A stretch of 64,000 nt of DNA from Deltaproteobacteria bacterium (GTDB taxonomy: Bacteria; Myxococcota_A; UBA796; GCA-2862545), in contig SBGP01000054.1 in NCBI GenBank assembly GCA_006226595.1, positions 1 to 64,000 of the forward strand, read 5' to 3'. Position 1 is the stretch's first letter. The number at the start of each line of letters is the position of its first letter. The position numbers were made by a program, and so were the translations under genes. Below the pieces are notes generated by a model. That model saw only the letters and a program-made list of their open reading frames with translations, did no database searches and had not been told where the DNA came from. Below, in pieces: positions 37,384-45,492 of the stretch.

Positions 37384-39522
37384 ATGCTCGGAACCACCAA
37401 CTTCATTCGCGCGTTTCCGTTCTACATCGAGGTAGACCGGGAGCTCAGCGTGGTGGGGGTGGGGCCGTCCGCCGAGAAGCTGGGTCTGCGCGCACATCAG
37501 CCGCTCAAGGACCAGCTCGCGCTGGTTCGGCCCCGGCGGCCCATGACCTTCGAGTCGTTGGCAACACTCGGTTCACACCTGCTCGTGTTTTCCACGGACA
37601 ATGGGCTGCGCCTACGCGGGCAGGTCATCCAGGAGAAGCCAGAACGGCTGTTGCTGCTTCTCTCGGCCTGGATGGGCTCCTCGGCCGATCTCGACCGGGC
37701 CAACCTCACGCTCGCCGACTTCGCCCTCCACGACAGCGTCGGGGACTACGCGCTCCTGCTCTCGGGTCGTGAGCGCGATCTTCGCGAGCAGCGCTCGCTC
37801 GCGACCTCGCTCATGGATGAGCGGATGGAGCTGCAGCGAGCCTATCGGCACCTCGCCGTACAGAATGCGCTGGGGCGCTTTCTCGAGGGGGCTCCCGGGC
37901 CTAGCCACGGGGTATACGCCCGCATCATCGGCATCCTCGAGCAGGGACTCGAGGCGGTGGGTGCCGTACACCTCTTCGACGGCGAGGTCCTCCACGCCGA
38001 GGGCGTCATCCCCGACGGGCTCGAGCGTCGGCTGTCGCGCTTGCCCTCTGGCGTGCATCGCCTCGGTGAGCTGCCGTGCCTGGTGCTTCGCATCGGCAAG
38101 CGGGCCGCGGCGGTGGTGCTTCCCGCGGGCTATCGCCCCGAGGGTCTCGAGGAGGTCGCACGGGCCATCGAGCTTCGCATTGCGACGTGGCGGCGAGCGC
38201 GTGACCTCGAGCAGCGCTTGCGCGACAGTGAGGCTCAGTTTCGTCGCCTGTTCGACAAGACCTCGGACTTCCTGTTCCTCGCGAACGCCTCGGGCGAGAT
38301 CACGCTCGCCAACGAGTCCTGGGGCCCCGGCATGGAGGGCACGCAGCTGAACGAGCACGTCGTCGACGCCCCGCCCGGCGAGGTCGACCGGATGATCGCC
38401 CAGGCGTGTGCGGGCGAGCGGGTGCGGACGACCGTGGTCGTGAAGCGCGGCCCGGAGTCGATGTACTTCGAGCTACAGCTCGGGCCCGGCAACCCCGGTG
38501 TCGCCGGCTCGTTCCACGACGTCACCAGTCGCGTGAGCACCGAGAGCGCGCTCCGACATGCCGAGGCAGCGGCCGTTGCCGCGGTTCAGGCGCGAAGCGC
38601 GTTGGTGCGCTCCGCCGGCCACGAGATGCGCACGCCGCTCAGCGCGTTGATGGGCATGACCGACCTCGCGCGCACGTCCAGTGATGAGGAGCGAGCCTCC
38701 TATCTCGAGCACATCGCCGCAGGTGCCGAGCGGCTTTCTCGCCTCGTCGAGGGCACCCTCGACGTGTCCCGCATCCAGGCGGGAGAGATGCGGCTACGAA
38801 CCGCGCCCACCGATCTTGCCCAGGTGGTGCAGGCCTGCGCGTCGGGATTTCCCGACGTGGTCGTCAAGCTCCAACACGGGATGCCCGAGCTCGAGATCGA
38901 CCCGACGCGTGCTCGTCAGGTGCTCGAAGAGCTTCTGTCGAACGCGGTGAAGTTCGGGAAGGGCCGCATCGACCTTTCGGTCGCCGCTCGCCGGCTGGAC
39001 GATCAAGCCGACGTCACCATCGCGGTGGAGGATCGCGGTCCGGGCATGTCGCGCGAACAGTTGGCGCGCGTGTTCGAGCCCTACGTTCGATTCCATCACG
39101 AGGACTCCGAAGGCGTGGGGCTGGGACTGACCATCGCCCGAGCCGTGAGTCGCGCGATGAGCGGGGACCTCACCATCGAGTCGACGGGCGAGGGGACACG
39201 GGCCGTCGCCCACTGGCGAGTACCCGTCGTCGCCTCGAAGCTGCCCGCGGTGCTCGTCGTCGGCACCATGCCGGAAGCGTTGTCGCGCGAGCTCGACCGT
39301 CTCGCCGAAGTCGACACGCCGGTGGTGTTCGCTGCCGACGCGACGACCGCCCTGCGCTTCGGGCGGCAGCGTGCGTACTCCACGGTGCTCATCGACCAGG
39401 AACTTTCGGGTATGCCCGCCGAGACTCTCGCCGAGACCTTGCGGGATCTGCTCGGCCCAGACTGTTCCATCGCTCGGGTATCTCGAACCGACTCGGACTT
39501 CGCGGCGCTGCAGTTCGCCTAG
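37384..39522 (+). CDS. HNOBA-GAF-PAS hybrid histidine kinase
   Basis: 712 residues, no membrane segment. Order: HNOBA domain (about 5-135; FPFYIEVDRELSVVGVG, ALVRPRRPMTFESL, LTLADFALHDSVGDYALLL); a helical linker (130-165); a GAF-like domain (about 160-270); a PAS domain (about 283-385); HisKA with phospho-acceptor H413 in SAGHEMRTPLS; HATPase with LLSNAVKFG (N520), EDRGPGM and GVGLGLTIARAVSR; and a C-terminal receiver-like domain (620-712). That last domain keeps an Asp (D671, LIDQELSGM) but lacks the acidic pair at its start (VLVVGTM) and the conserved Lys, so it is probably a pseudo-receiver. It is coupled to H-NOX and is the likely output of NO sensing. Confidence 0.93.
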   Translation: MLGTTNFIRAFPFYIEVDRELSVVGVGPSAEKLGLRAHQPLKDQLALVRPRRPMTFESLATLGSHLLVFSTDNGLRLRGQVIQEKPERLLLLLSAWMGSSADLDRANLTLADFALHDSVGDYALLLSGRERDLREQRSLATSLMDERMELQRAYRHLAVQNALGRFLEGAPGPSHGVYARIIGILEQGLEAVGAVHLFDGEVLHAEGVIPDGLERRLSRLPSGVHRLGELPCLVLRIGKRAAAVVLPAGYRPEGLEEVARAIELRIATWRRARDLEQRLRDSEAQFRRLFDKTSDFLFLANASGEITLANESWGPGMEGTQLNEHVVDAPPGEVDRMIAQACAGERVRTTVVVKRGPESMYFELQLGPGNPGVAGSFHDVTSRVSTESALRHAEAAAVAAVQARSALVRSAGHEMRTPLSALMGMTDLARTSSDEERASYLEHIAAGAERLSRLVEGTLDVSRIQAGEMRLRTAPTDLAQVVQACASGFPDVVVKLQHGMPELEIDPTRARQVLEELLSNAVKFGKGRIDLSVAARRLDDQADVTIAVEDRGPGMSREQLARVFEPYVRFHHEDSEGVGLGLTIARAVSRAMSGDLTIESTGEGTRAVAHWRVPVVASKLPAVLVVGTMPEALSRELDRLAEVDTPVVFAADATTALRFGRQRAYSTVLIDQELSGMPAETLAETLRDLLGPDCSIARVSRTDSDFAALQFA

Positions 39523-39689
39523 TGCCCCCGTGTAGTCATGTCCGGGTTTGCAGCACGCCGTGCACGGTAGCCGGCGAGGTCGCCGAGTTCGACAGCAGCC
39601 CCGCGACCACGGCGGCTGACGCGTTTCGCCACCGAGCGAGCCCGCGAAGCGTGTTCTCCCTGCTGTCCAGCACGGAGCGCGAGCAAGCG

Positions 39690-39704
39690 ACTTGCAGTGT
39701 AAGC
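39690..39704. repeat. Degenerate third copy of the dyad element
   Basis: ACTTGCAGTGTAAGC shares CTT and GTGTAAGC with the two perfect copies downstream and lies 134 bp before the first of them. Confidence 0.4.
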
Positions 39705-39822
39705 AGTTCTGGGGGATTACGCCGTAAGTCGGTCGCGAGCGGTTTCCAGTTCAAAAGGAATGAGCTTGCCTTTCGGTCGGAGGTGCCATCCGCCACGACG
39801 TTCGCGGTGCACGACCGAGATG

Positions 39823-39838
39823 GGCTTATGGTGTAAGC
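39823..39838. repeat. 16-bp dyad repeat, copy 1
   Basis: GGCTTATGGTGTAAGC. It contains the inverted repeat GCTTA-N5-TAAGC and is identical over 16 bases to the copy at 39961-39976. Confidence 0.7.
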
Positions 39839-39960
39839 GTCAGTGGTCGGTCCAGCCGAGCACATACAGGATGCTGTGGATGAGGTCTCGCATCATCGCC
39901 TCCACTCGACTGGTGTCTCGAGGCTCGTCCTGGTTCGCGCGCTGTAGCCATTTTGTCGAC

Positions 39961-39976
39961 GGCTTATGGTGTAAGC
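39961..39976. repeat. 16-bp dyad repeat, copy 2
   Basis: This is an exact copy of 39823-39838, 138 bp downstream and in the same orientation. Flanking bases differ, so the match is limited to the dyad element. Confidence 0.7.
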
Positions 39977-40075
39977 ACGTCCGGAACCACGTGTCGGGCG
40001 CCTCCCGTCGCACGCTGGGAGCGCCCACTCCTCGGTCCCCGCACGGTCGTCGCCCCGGTCGCCTGGGTGCCCCCC

Positions 40076-40245
40076 TTTGGTGTGTTCTCCGAGTTTGATG
40101 CTCTTTTTGGGTCTTTGGTGTTCTTGTTTTGTTTAGTGTTGCAGTATTGGTGGTCATATGGGGTCCTGAGTGGGCCTGGATTGACCAATTGTTGCTTGTG
40201 GTGTGCAGTGGTGTTCGGATATTCGCCACGGTGCCAGGAGAACCG
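40076..40245 (+). promoter_or_regulatory. T-rich low-GC leader of the cytochrome peroxidase gene
   Basis: Bases 40081-40140 are about 38% G+C, against about 70% around them, and hold about 34 T but only about 3 A on the plus strand. The block 40141-40245 is also below average. It ends with a good ribosome site (CAGGAGA) before the ATG at 40246. This is most likely the promoter and leader of the peroxidase gene. The T/A asymmetry could mean a U-rich leader RNA. Confidence 0.45.
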
Positions 40246-41370
40246 ATGACCCGTACCGCCCTGCTCTCGCTCGCCCTCGTGGCGTGCAAGCCCGCCGCTG
40301 AGGAGACCCCCGAGCTCGGAAGCCACGACTACGAAGTGACGCTGCCCCAGCACTACACCGAGGGCATCAGCGGTATGCCACCGGGCTTCCAGGCCGCGAC
40401 CGACGAGGACAACACGCCGGCGGACAACCCGGTGACCAATGCGGGTGCGCAGCTCGGTCGCGTGCTGTTCTACGACGTGGATCTCTCGCAGAACCGCACG
40501 ATCGCCTGTGCGAGCTGCCACCAGCAGGCCCACGGCTTCTCGGACCCCGACGTGCTTTCCGTGGGTTTCGAGGGCGGCACCACCGGTCGCCACTCGATGG
40601 GCCTGACCAATGCCCGCTTCTACGCGAACGGACGGTTCTTCTGGGATCAGCGCGCTGAGACCCTCGAGGCCCAGGTGCTCATGCCGATGCAGGACCCGGT
40701 CGAGATGGGCATGACCCTCGACGAGGTCGTCGCGCGCGTGGAAGAAGACGAGCGCTACGCGCCGCTGTTCGAGCAGGCCTTCGGCGACGCCACGGTGAGC
40801 TCGGACCGCATCTCCCGGTCCATCGCCCAGTTCGTGCGCAGCATGGTGAGCACCACCAGCCGCTATGACGAGGGCCGCGCGCAGGTCACCGACATCCTCG
40901 ACGACTTCCCGAACTTCACCGCCGACGAGAACGCCGGAAAGCGCCTGTTCTACGCGCCGCCGCCGATGGGGGGGCTCGGCTGCGCCCATTGCCACGGTAG
41001 CGATGCGCAGGTCGGCATCGGCGCGATCAGCAACGGTCTCGACGCGACGGTGACCGACGAGGGCTACGGCGCCGTGAGTGGCGTCGCCGCCGACATGGGC
41101 ACCTTCAAGGCCCCGTCCCTGCGCAACGTCGCGGTGCGTGCGCCGTACATGCACGACGGACGCTTCGCGAGCATCGACGAGGTCATCGAGCACTACTCCA
41201 GCGGCGTGCAGTACCACGCGACGCTGTTCCCGTTCATGACCGACGGGGCGGGCAATGCGGTGCCGCTGAACCTGACGGCGCCCGAGAAGGCGCAGCTCAA
41301 GGCCTTCCTCGTCACCCTCACCGACGAGGCGATGCTCGAGGACCCGAAGTTCAGCGACCCCGGCTGGTAG
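40246..41370 (+). CDS. Di-heme cytochrome c peroxidase / MauG-family lipoprotein
   Basis: 374 residues; ATG 40246 follows CAGGAGAACCG. Lipobox LALVAC. Two c-type heme sites are present: CASCH (about residue 90) and CAHCH (about 248). GRVLFYDVDLSQNRTIACASCHQQAHGFSD and TFKAPSLRNVAVRAPYMHDGRF are diagnostic of the bacterial CCP/MauG family. It should reduce H2O2 or modify a protein substrate in the periplasm, tethered to a membrane. The long T-rich leader and the upstream NO-sensing pair make stress control plausible. Its 3' end overlaps the opposite RNase J-like gene by 20 bp. Confidence 0.93.
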   Translation: MTRTALLSLALVACKPAAEETPELGSHDYEVTLPQHYTEGISGMPPGFQAATDEDNTPADNPVTNAGAQLGRVLFYDVDLSQNRTIACASCHQQAHGFSDPDVLSVGFEGGTTGRHSMGLTNARFYANGRFFWDQRAETLEAQVLMPMQDPVEMGMTLDEVVARVEEDERYAPLFEQAFGDATVSSDRISRSIAQFVRSMVSTTSRYDEGRAQVTDILDDFPNFTADENAGKRLFYAPPPMGGLGCAHCHGSDAQVGIGAISNGLDATVTDEGYGAVSGVAADMGTFKAPSLRNVAVRAPYMHDGRFASIDEVIEHYSSGVQYHATLFPFMTDGAGNAVPLNLTAPEKAQLKAFLVTLTDEAMLEDPKFSDPGW

Positions 41371-42688
41371 GCCGGCCTTCGACGCGCCGCACGCGCCCGG
41401 TCATCGCCTTGCCGACGAGGGTGGGGACGCCGGGCGCGAGTCGCACCAGGTCGCCGTTGCGGCAGCGCAGCGCCCCCAGGCCCATCGACTCGGCGAGCTC
41501 CGCGTGGGCCTCGAGCTTCTTGGGCGTGCCGTGGGTCGGGACCACGGTCTGCGGCTGGACCCAGCGGTAGAGCGTGCGCAGCTCGTCTCGCCGGGGGTGT
41601 CCGCTGACGTGGATGTCGGCGTCGTCGGGGCCGAGCACGGTGACTTCCTTCTCGCGAAACAGCGTGCGCAGGCGCTCTACGAACAGCTCGTTGCCCGGGA
41701 TGATGCGGGCCGACAGCACCACGGTGTCGCCGGGGTCGAGGTACACGTCGTTGCGGCCGTCCTCGGCGAGGCGAGACAAGGCGGCGCGCGGCTCGCCCTG
41801 GGAACCGGTGCACATCAGCAGCACCTTCTCGGGGGGCAGGAAGCCGAAGTCCCGCGTGGACACCAGCGTGGGCACGTCGTCGAGGTAGCCGGCGGCGCGA
41901 GCGGCGCGCACGGTGCGGTCCATCGACCGGCCCATGAGCACCGGGTGCCGTCCGAGGGACTCCGCGAGCAGGGCCAGGGTCCGCAGCCGCGCCACATTGC
42001 TTGCGAAGAAGCTCACGGCGATACGCCCGGGACGGTCGGCGAGCAGCTGCCGCAGCGGCTCGACCACCTGGGACTCCGAGCCGGTCCAGCCCTCTTCGTC
42101 CGCGTTGGTGGAGTCGCTGACCACCGCGTGGATCGTCTCTCCCGCGAGGGCCTCGAGGCCAGCCCGATCGAGGTCCAGGCCGATCAGCGGGTTGGCGTCG
42201 AGCTTGAAGTCGCCGGTATGCAGCACCGTCCCCGCGGGAGTGCGCAGCACCAGCGCGCCCATCTCCACGGTGCTGTGGGTGAGGGGGATGCGCTGGATGT
42301 CGAACGGGCCGATGCGCAGCCGGCATCGCTCATCGAGTAGCCGCACGGGCACGCGGTTGGCGAGGCCCTTTTCCTTGAGCTGCTCCCGCAGCATCGCCGC
42401 CGCAAACCGAGTGGCGTACACGGGGCAGCGCAGCTTCGGCCACAGGTCGGCGACGGCACCGAGGTGGTCCTGGTGCGCGTGGGTGAGGACGAGCCCGTCG
42501 AGCTTGTCGCGCCGCGCCGCGATGTAGCTCACGTCGGGCATCCACCCGTGGGTCTCGAGCCCGTCGCGCCGGAACATGACGCCGCAGTCCACCATCAGCC
42601 AGCGTCCTGCGTGGGCGTAGAGGTTCAGGTTCATGCCGATCTCGCCGGTACCACCGAGCGGCAGGAAATGAAGGGCGTCGTGGTCCAT
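41351..42688 (-). CDS. Ribonuclease J-family metallo-beta-lactamase nuclease
   Basis: 445 residues. The beta-lactamase core is intact: HFLPLGGTGEIGMNLNLY, metal motif THAHQDHLGA (HxHxDH), PLTHSTVEMGALVL, HTGDFKLD (Asp), then the beta-CASP part with SDSTNADEEG, MCTGSQGEPRAALSRL, SARIIPGNE, DIHVSGHPRRDEL and PTHGTPKKL. RNase J usually has 550-560 residues. This protein lacks most of the C-terminal domain that supports dimer or tetramer formation, so it may be a shorter subtype. Its start codon overlaps that of the divergent cyclase (CATG). Confidence 0.9.
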   Translation of the reverse strand: MDHDALHFLPLGGTGEIGMNLNLYAHAGRWLMVDCGVMFRRDGLETHGWMPDVSYIAARRDKLDGLVLTHAHQDHLGAVADLWPKLRCPVYATRFAAAMLREQLKEKGLANRVPVRLLDERCRLRIGPFDIQRIPLTHSTVEMGALVLRTPAGTVLHTGDFKLDANPLIGLDLDRAGLEALAGETIHAVVSDSTNADEEGWTGSESQVVEPLRQLLADRPGRIAVSFFASNVARLRTLALLAESLGRHPVLMGRSMDRTVRAARAAGYLDDVPTLVSTRDFGFLPPEKVLLMCTGSQGEPRAALSRLAEDGRNDVYLDPGDTVVLSARIIPGNELFVERLRTLFREKEVTVLGPDDADIHVSGHPRRDELRTLYRWVQPQTVVPTHGTPKKLEAHAELAESMGLGALRCRNGDLVRLAPGVPTLVGKAMTGRVRRVEGRPTSRGR

Positions 42689-44786
42689 GCGCGCTCGTAA
42701 CCCTGCGACGACTCGGGGTAGCCTGCCGTGGGGAGGTTCTCTGGACGAGACGAGGTCAGCGCCCCTGTCGTTGCGCTTTGCGATGGTCGCCGTGCTCGGA
42801 GTGGGCATCGCTGCCGCGTCTCTCGGTACGAGTGCGCTGTGGCAGCGGCACAGCGAGACGGCCCTCACCGAGCTTGGCAACCAGCTGCGCACACAGCTGC
42901 TGCACCGCGTCCAGGACAACCTCGCGGCGCATCTCGCGGCACCGATCCAGGCGAACCACGTGATGGAGACGGCGCTCGAGCACGGCCTCGACCCGAGCGA
43001 CCCGGTGCGAACCGCCGACCAGATGCTCGACGTGCTCGACACGCTGCACGTCGACTACGTGCAGGTGGGCTTCGCCGAGGGCGGTTTCGTCGGCGCCGAA
43101 CGCCTTCCCTCGGGCGAGCCGCGGCTCGCGTTTACCGAGGGACGCCAGGCAGGCACGCTCACGAGCTACGCGCTTACACCAGAAGGCGGCCTCGGGGCCG
43201 TCGACAACGCCGTGCCCTACGACGCGCGCGTTCGGCCGTGGTTCCGCGCTGCTGCCGATTCCAGGGCCGTGGCCTGGTCGCCGATCTACCTCATCGCCAA
43301 CCCGCCGCCGCGGCTCGGCATCACCCTCGCTGAGCCCGTCTACGGCGACAGCGGTGAGCTGGCTTACGTGGTCGCCACCGACCTCATCGTTTCGAGCTTC
43401 TCCAAGTTCCTCGGCGAGCTCGACCTCGGCGTGGACGGCCGCATCGCTGTGATCGACTCGGACGGCTTCCTCGTCGCGAACTCGACCGGTGAGCCGCTGC
43501 TCGCGCTGGACGGCGACCAGGCCCGTCGCGTGAAGGGCGCGGACAGTCGCGATCCCATCCTCGCCGCGGTCTCCGAACACCTGGTCCGCTCCGGTCGCCT
43601 CGGCTCGCTGACCGAGGACTGGCTGTTCGATCTCGACGTCGACGGCGAGCGTCAGCTGGTCGAGGTGTCCCCGGTCGCGAACCGCAAGCTGCCGTGGGTC
43701 GCGGTGGTCACCGTTCCCGAAGCCGCGGTGCTCGGCGCGGTGCACCGCTCGGCGCGCGATACCCTCGGTCTGTCGGCGCTCGGCGTGTTCCTCGCCTTCG
43801 TGCTCGGTGCGCTGGTCAACCGGCGCATCACCCGCCCCCTGGACCGCGTGACCGAGGACCTCCAGAAGGTGGCGCGCTTCGAGCTCGAACCGGCGCCGCC
43901 GTCGGGCACGCCCTTCGCCGAGGTCGCGGCGATCGAGGACGCCACCGAGCGGATGAAGCGCGGCCTGCGCTCGTTCGAGCGCTACGTGAGCTCTGACCTC
44001 GTGCGCTCGCTGATCCGGCACAACCGCGAGGCTTCGCTCGGCGTCGAGCCCGTCGCGGTCACCGTGTTCTTCTCGGACATCGAGGGCTTCACCACCCTCG
44101 CCGAACAGCTCGATCCCGACGTGCTCGTCGACATCGTCGGCGCATATCTCGGCGAGTGGTCGAACCTGATCCTGTTCTCGGGCGGCACCGTGGACAAGTT
44201 CATCGGCGACGCGATCATGGCTTTCTGGAACGCGCCAGAAGAGGTGGAAGACCACCCCAGCGTCGCCTGCGAAGTGGCGCTCGCTTGCCAGGAGCGACTC
44301 GCCGCCCTGAACCGGGAGTGGGAGGCCCGCGGCCTGCCGCGCATCCACTCGCGGATCGGGCTGCACACCGACACCGCGCTCGTCGGTAACCTCGGCTCCA
44401 TGCAGCGCATGGACTACACGGTCGTCGGCGATGGCGTGAACCTCGCGAGCCGCATCGAGGGTCTCAACAAGAACTACGGGACGAGCATCCTGATCAGCGA
44501 GGAGCTGCGTGCCGCCGTGGGGGAGCGCTTCGTAGTGCGGCCGGTGGACCGGGTGCGAGTGAAGGGCCGGCAGGAAGAGACGACGGTGTACGAGCTGGTG
44601 GCCCGTGCTGAGACCGCGTCCGAGGCCCAACGAGCGCTGGCCCGAGCGGCCGAGGCGGCGTTCGCCGCGTTCCTCGACGGGCGCTATGCCGAGGCGCGAG
44701 CCGGGTTCGAGAAGCTCTCGGCCGATGGCGACCAGGCCTCGGGAGTGCTCGCCACCCGCTGTGCGGTCGCGCTCAGCCGCGGATGA
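42687..44786 (+). CDS. Cache-HAMP class III adenylate cyclase
   Basis: 699 residues from ATG 42687. This start overlaps the divergent RNase J-like start. A start further in, near CTG 42741 after GGGGAGG, would give a cleaner N-terminus (DETRSAPLSLRFAMVAVLG). Order: membrane helix, large extracellular dCache-type sensor (VPYDARVRPWFRAAADS), second helix, HAMP (RRITRPLDRVTEDL), cyclase. Catalytic residues: metal Asp in FFSDIEGFTTL and FIGDAIMAF, Lys in TVDKFIGD, Asn/Arg in GVNLASRIE. The Lys plus Thr (in MDYTVVGDG) at the base-recognition sites fits class IIIb adenylate cyclases. A short Ala-rich helical tail follows. Confidence 0.93.
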   Translation: MRARNPATTRGSLPWGGSLDETRSAPLSLRFAMVAVLGVGIAAASLGTSALWQRHSETALTELGNQLRTQLLHRVQDNLAAHLAAPIQANHVMETALEHGLDPSDPVRTADQMLDVLDTLHVDYVQVGFAEGGFVGAERLPSGEPRLAFTEGRQAGTLTSYALTPEGGLGAVDNAVPYDARVRPWFRAAADSRAVAWSPIYLIANPPPRLGITLAEPVYGDSGELAYVVATDLIVSSFSKFLGELDLGVDGRIAVIDSDGFLVANSTGEPLLALDGDQARRVKGADSRDPILAAVSEHLVRSGRLGSLTEDWLFDLDVDGERQLVEVSPVANRKLPWVAVVTVPEAAVLGAVHRSARDTLGLSALGVFLAFVLGALVNRRITRPLDRVTEDLQKVARFELEPAPPSGTPFAEVAAIEDATERMKRGLRSFERYVSSDLVRSLIRHNREASLGVEPVAVTVFFSDIEGFTTLAEQLDPDVLVDIVGAYLGEWSNLILFSGGTVDKFIGDAIMAFWNAPEEVEDHPSVACEVALACQERLAALNREWEARGLPRIHSRIGLHTDTALVGNLGSMQRMDYTVVGDGVNLASRIEGLNKNYGTSILISEELRAAVGERFVVRPVDRVRVKGRQEETTVYELVARAETASEAQRALARAAEAAFAAFLDGRYAEARAGFEKLSADGDQASGVLATRCAVALSRG

Positions 44787-45474
44787 CGAACAGCGCGAAG
44801 GCGTAGCTCAGGCGATCGACGGGCCCTCTGCGCGCCAGGAAGCGGTCCACGGTGTCCCCAGGGAACTCGATCCGCAGGATCTGCTCGAGCTCGTCTGCGC
44901 TGGTGGCCCGCCATCCCCCGTCCACGTCGATGCGCTGTGCGCCCTGATCCCGCCACCATGCGTCGGTGGCCGCCGGGTCCATGCTCGCGTTGCCGCCCAC
45001 GGCGTCGCGCAAGAGCTCGGCGAAGTCACCCCGTCGCCAGCTGTTGTCGATGGCGACGAAGGTGCCGCCGGGTCGGAGCACGCGTCGCACCTCGGCGAGG
45101 CCGCGCTCGGCTCCGGGACCGAAGAAGTACGCGAAGCGCGCGTGGGCGATGTCCACGTGGTCGCTCGGGACCGGAAGGTGCTCGGCGGACCCGCGCAGCC
45201 AGCTGAGGCCAAGGTCGGCGGCGCGGGCCTGGGCGAGCGCGAGCAGCGCCGGGTCCGGCTCCACGGCGAGCACGGTGGCGCCGTCTCTCGCATAGCGCTC
45301 GGACCAGAAGCCCGTGCCGCACCCCACGTCGAGCAGGGTACGGCCGGGCCAGTCGGCGACCTCGCGCAGGGCGAGGTCCAGGCGTCCGTCGCGGGCCAGG
45401 GCCAGGTTCTCGCGCTCGTAGATCGCGGGGTTTCCCGAGATGTTCGGTGCGCGAACCCAGTCGTCCAGCCGCAT
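44773..45474 (-). CDS. SAM-dependent methyltransferase, PKS-linked
   Basis: 233 residues. Motif I RTLLDVGCGTGFWSERYA, acidic residue in VLAVEPDP, HARFAYFFGPGAERGL and RVLRPGGTFVAIDNS define a class I methyltransferase of the Methyltransf_11 type. It starts 18 bp after the PKS stop on the same strand, so it is almost certainly transcribed with it and may methylate the polyketide product or its carboxyl group; that role is inference. It converges with the cyclase gene, overlapping by 14 bp. Confidence 0.88.
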   Translation of the reverse strand: MRLDDWVRAPNISGNPAIYERENLALARDGRLDLALREVADWPGRTLLDVGCGTGFWSERYARDGATVLAVEPDPALLALAQARAADLGLSWLRGSAEHLPVPSDHVDIAHARFAYFFGPGAERGLAEVRRVLRPGGTFVAIDNSWRRGDFAELLRDAVGGNASMDPAATDAWWRDQGAQRIDVDGGWRATSADELEQILRIEFPGDTVDRFLARRGPVDRLSYAFALFVIRG

Positions 45475-45492
45475 GCGCCCTCCGTGGGCAGT

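Larger units (their letters stand above)
39523..40245. other. 723-bp region without a convincing gene
   Basis: Short frames on both strands have no recognisable domains and no codon bias like the neighbours. The first half (39523-40070) is of ordinary composition and contains three copies of a CTT...GTGTAAGC element. The last 170 bp are low in G+C and strongly T-rich on the plus strand. Its position between the NO-sensor kinase and the cytochrome peroxidase suggests regulatory DNA, a structured leader or gene remnants; the sequence does not decide. Confidence 0.5.

Noticed and set aside
39536-40289. Short open frames on both strands in the gene-free region (109, 104, 112 and 149 codons)
   Set aside because: No domain, inconsistent codon bias, and they overlap each other. 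A decayed gene cannot be excluded, but none is supported.
43171-43180. CTTACACC-like sequences inside coding regions (also near 49032) resembling the 39823 dyad
   Set aside because: Only eight or nine bases match, without the inverted half, and they lie in ordinary codons, so they are probably chance.
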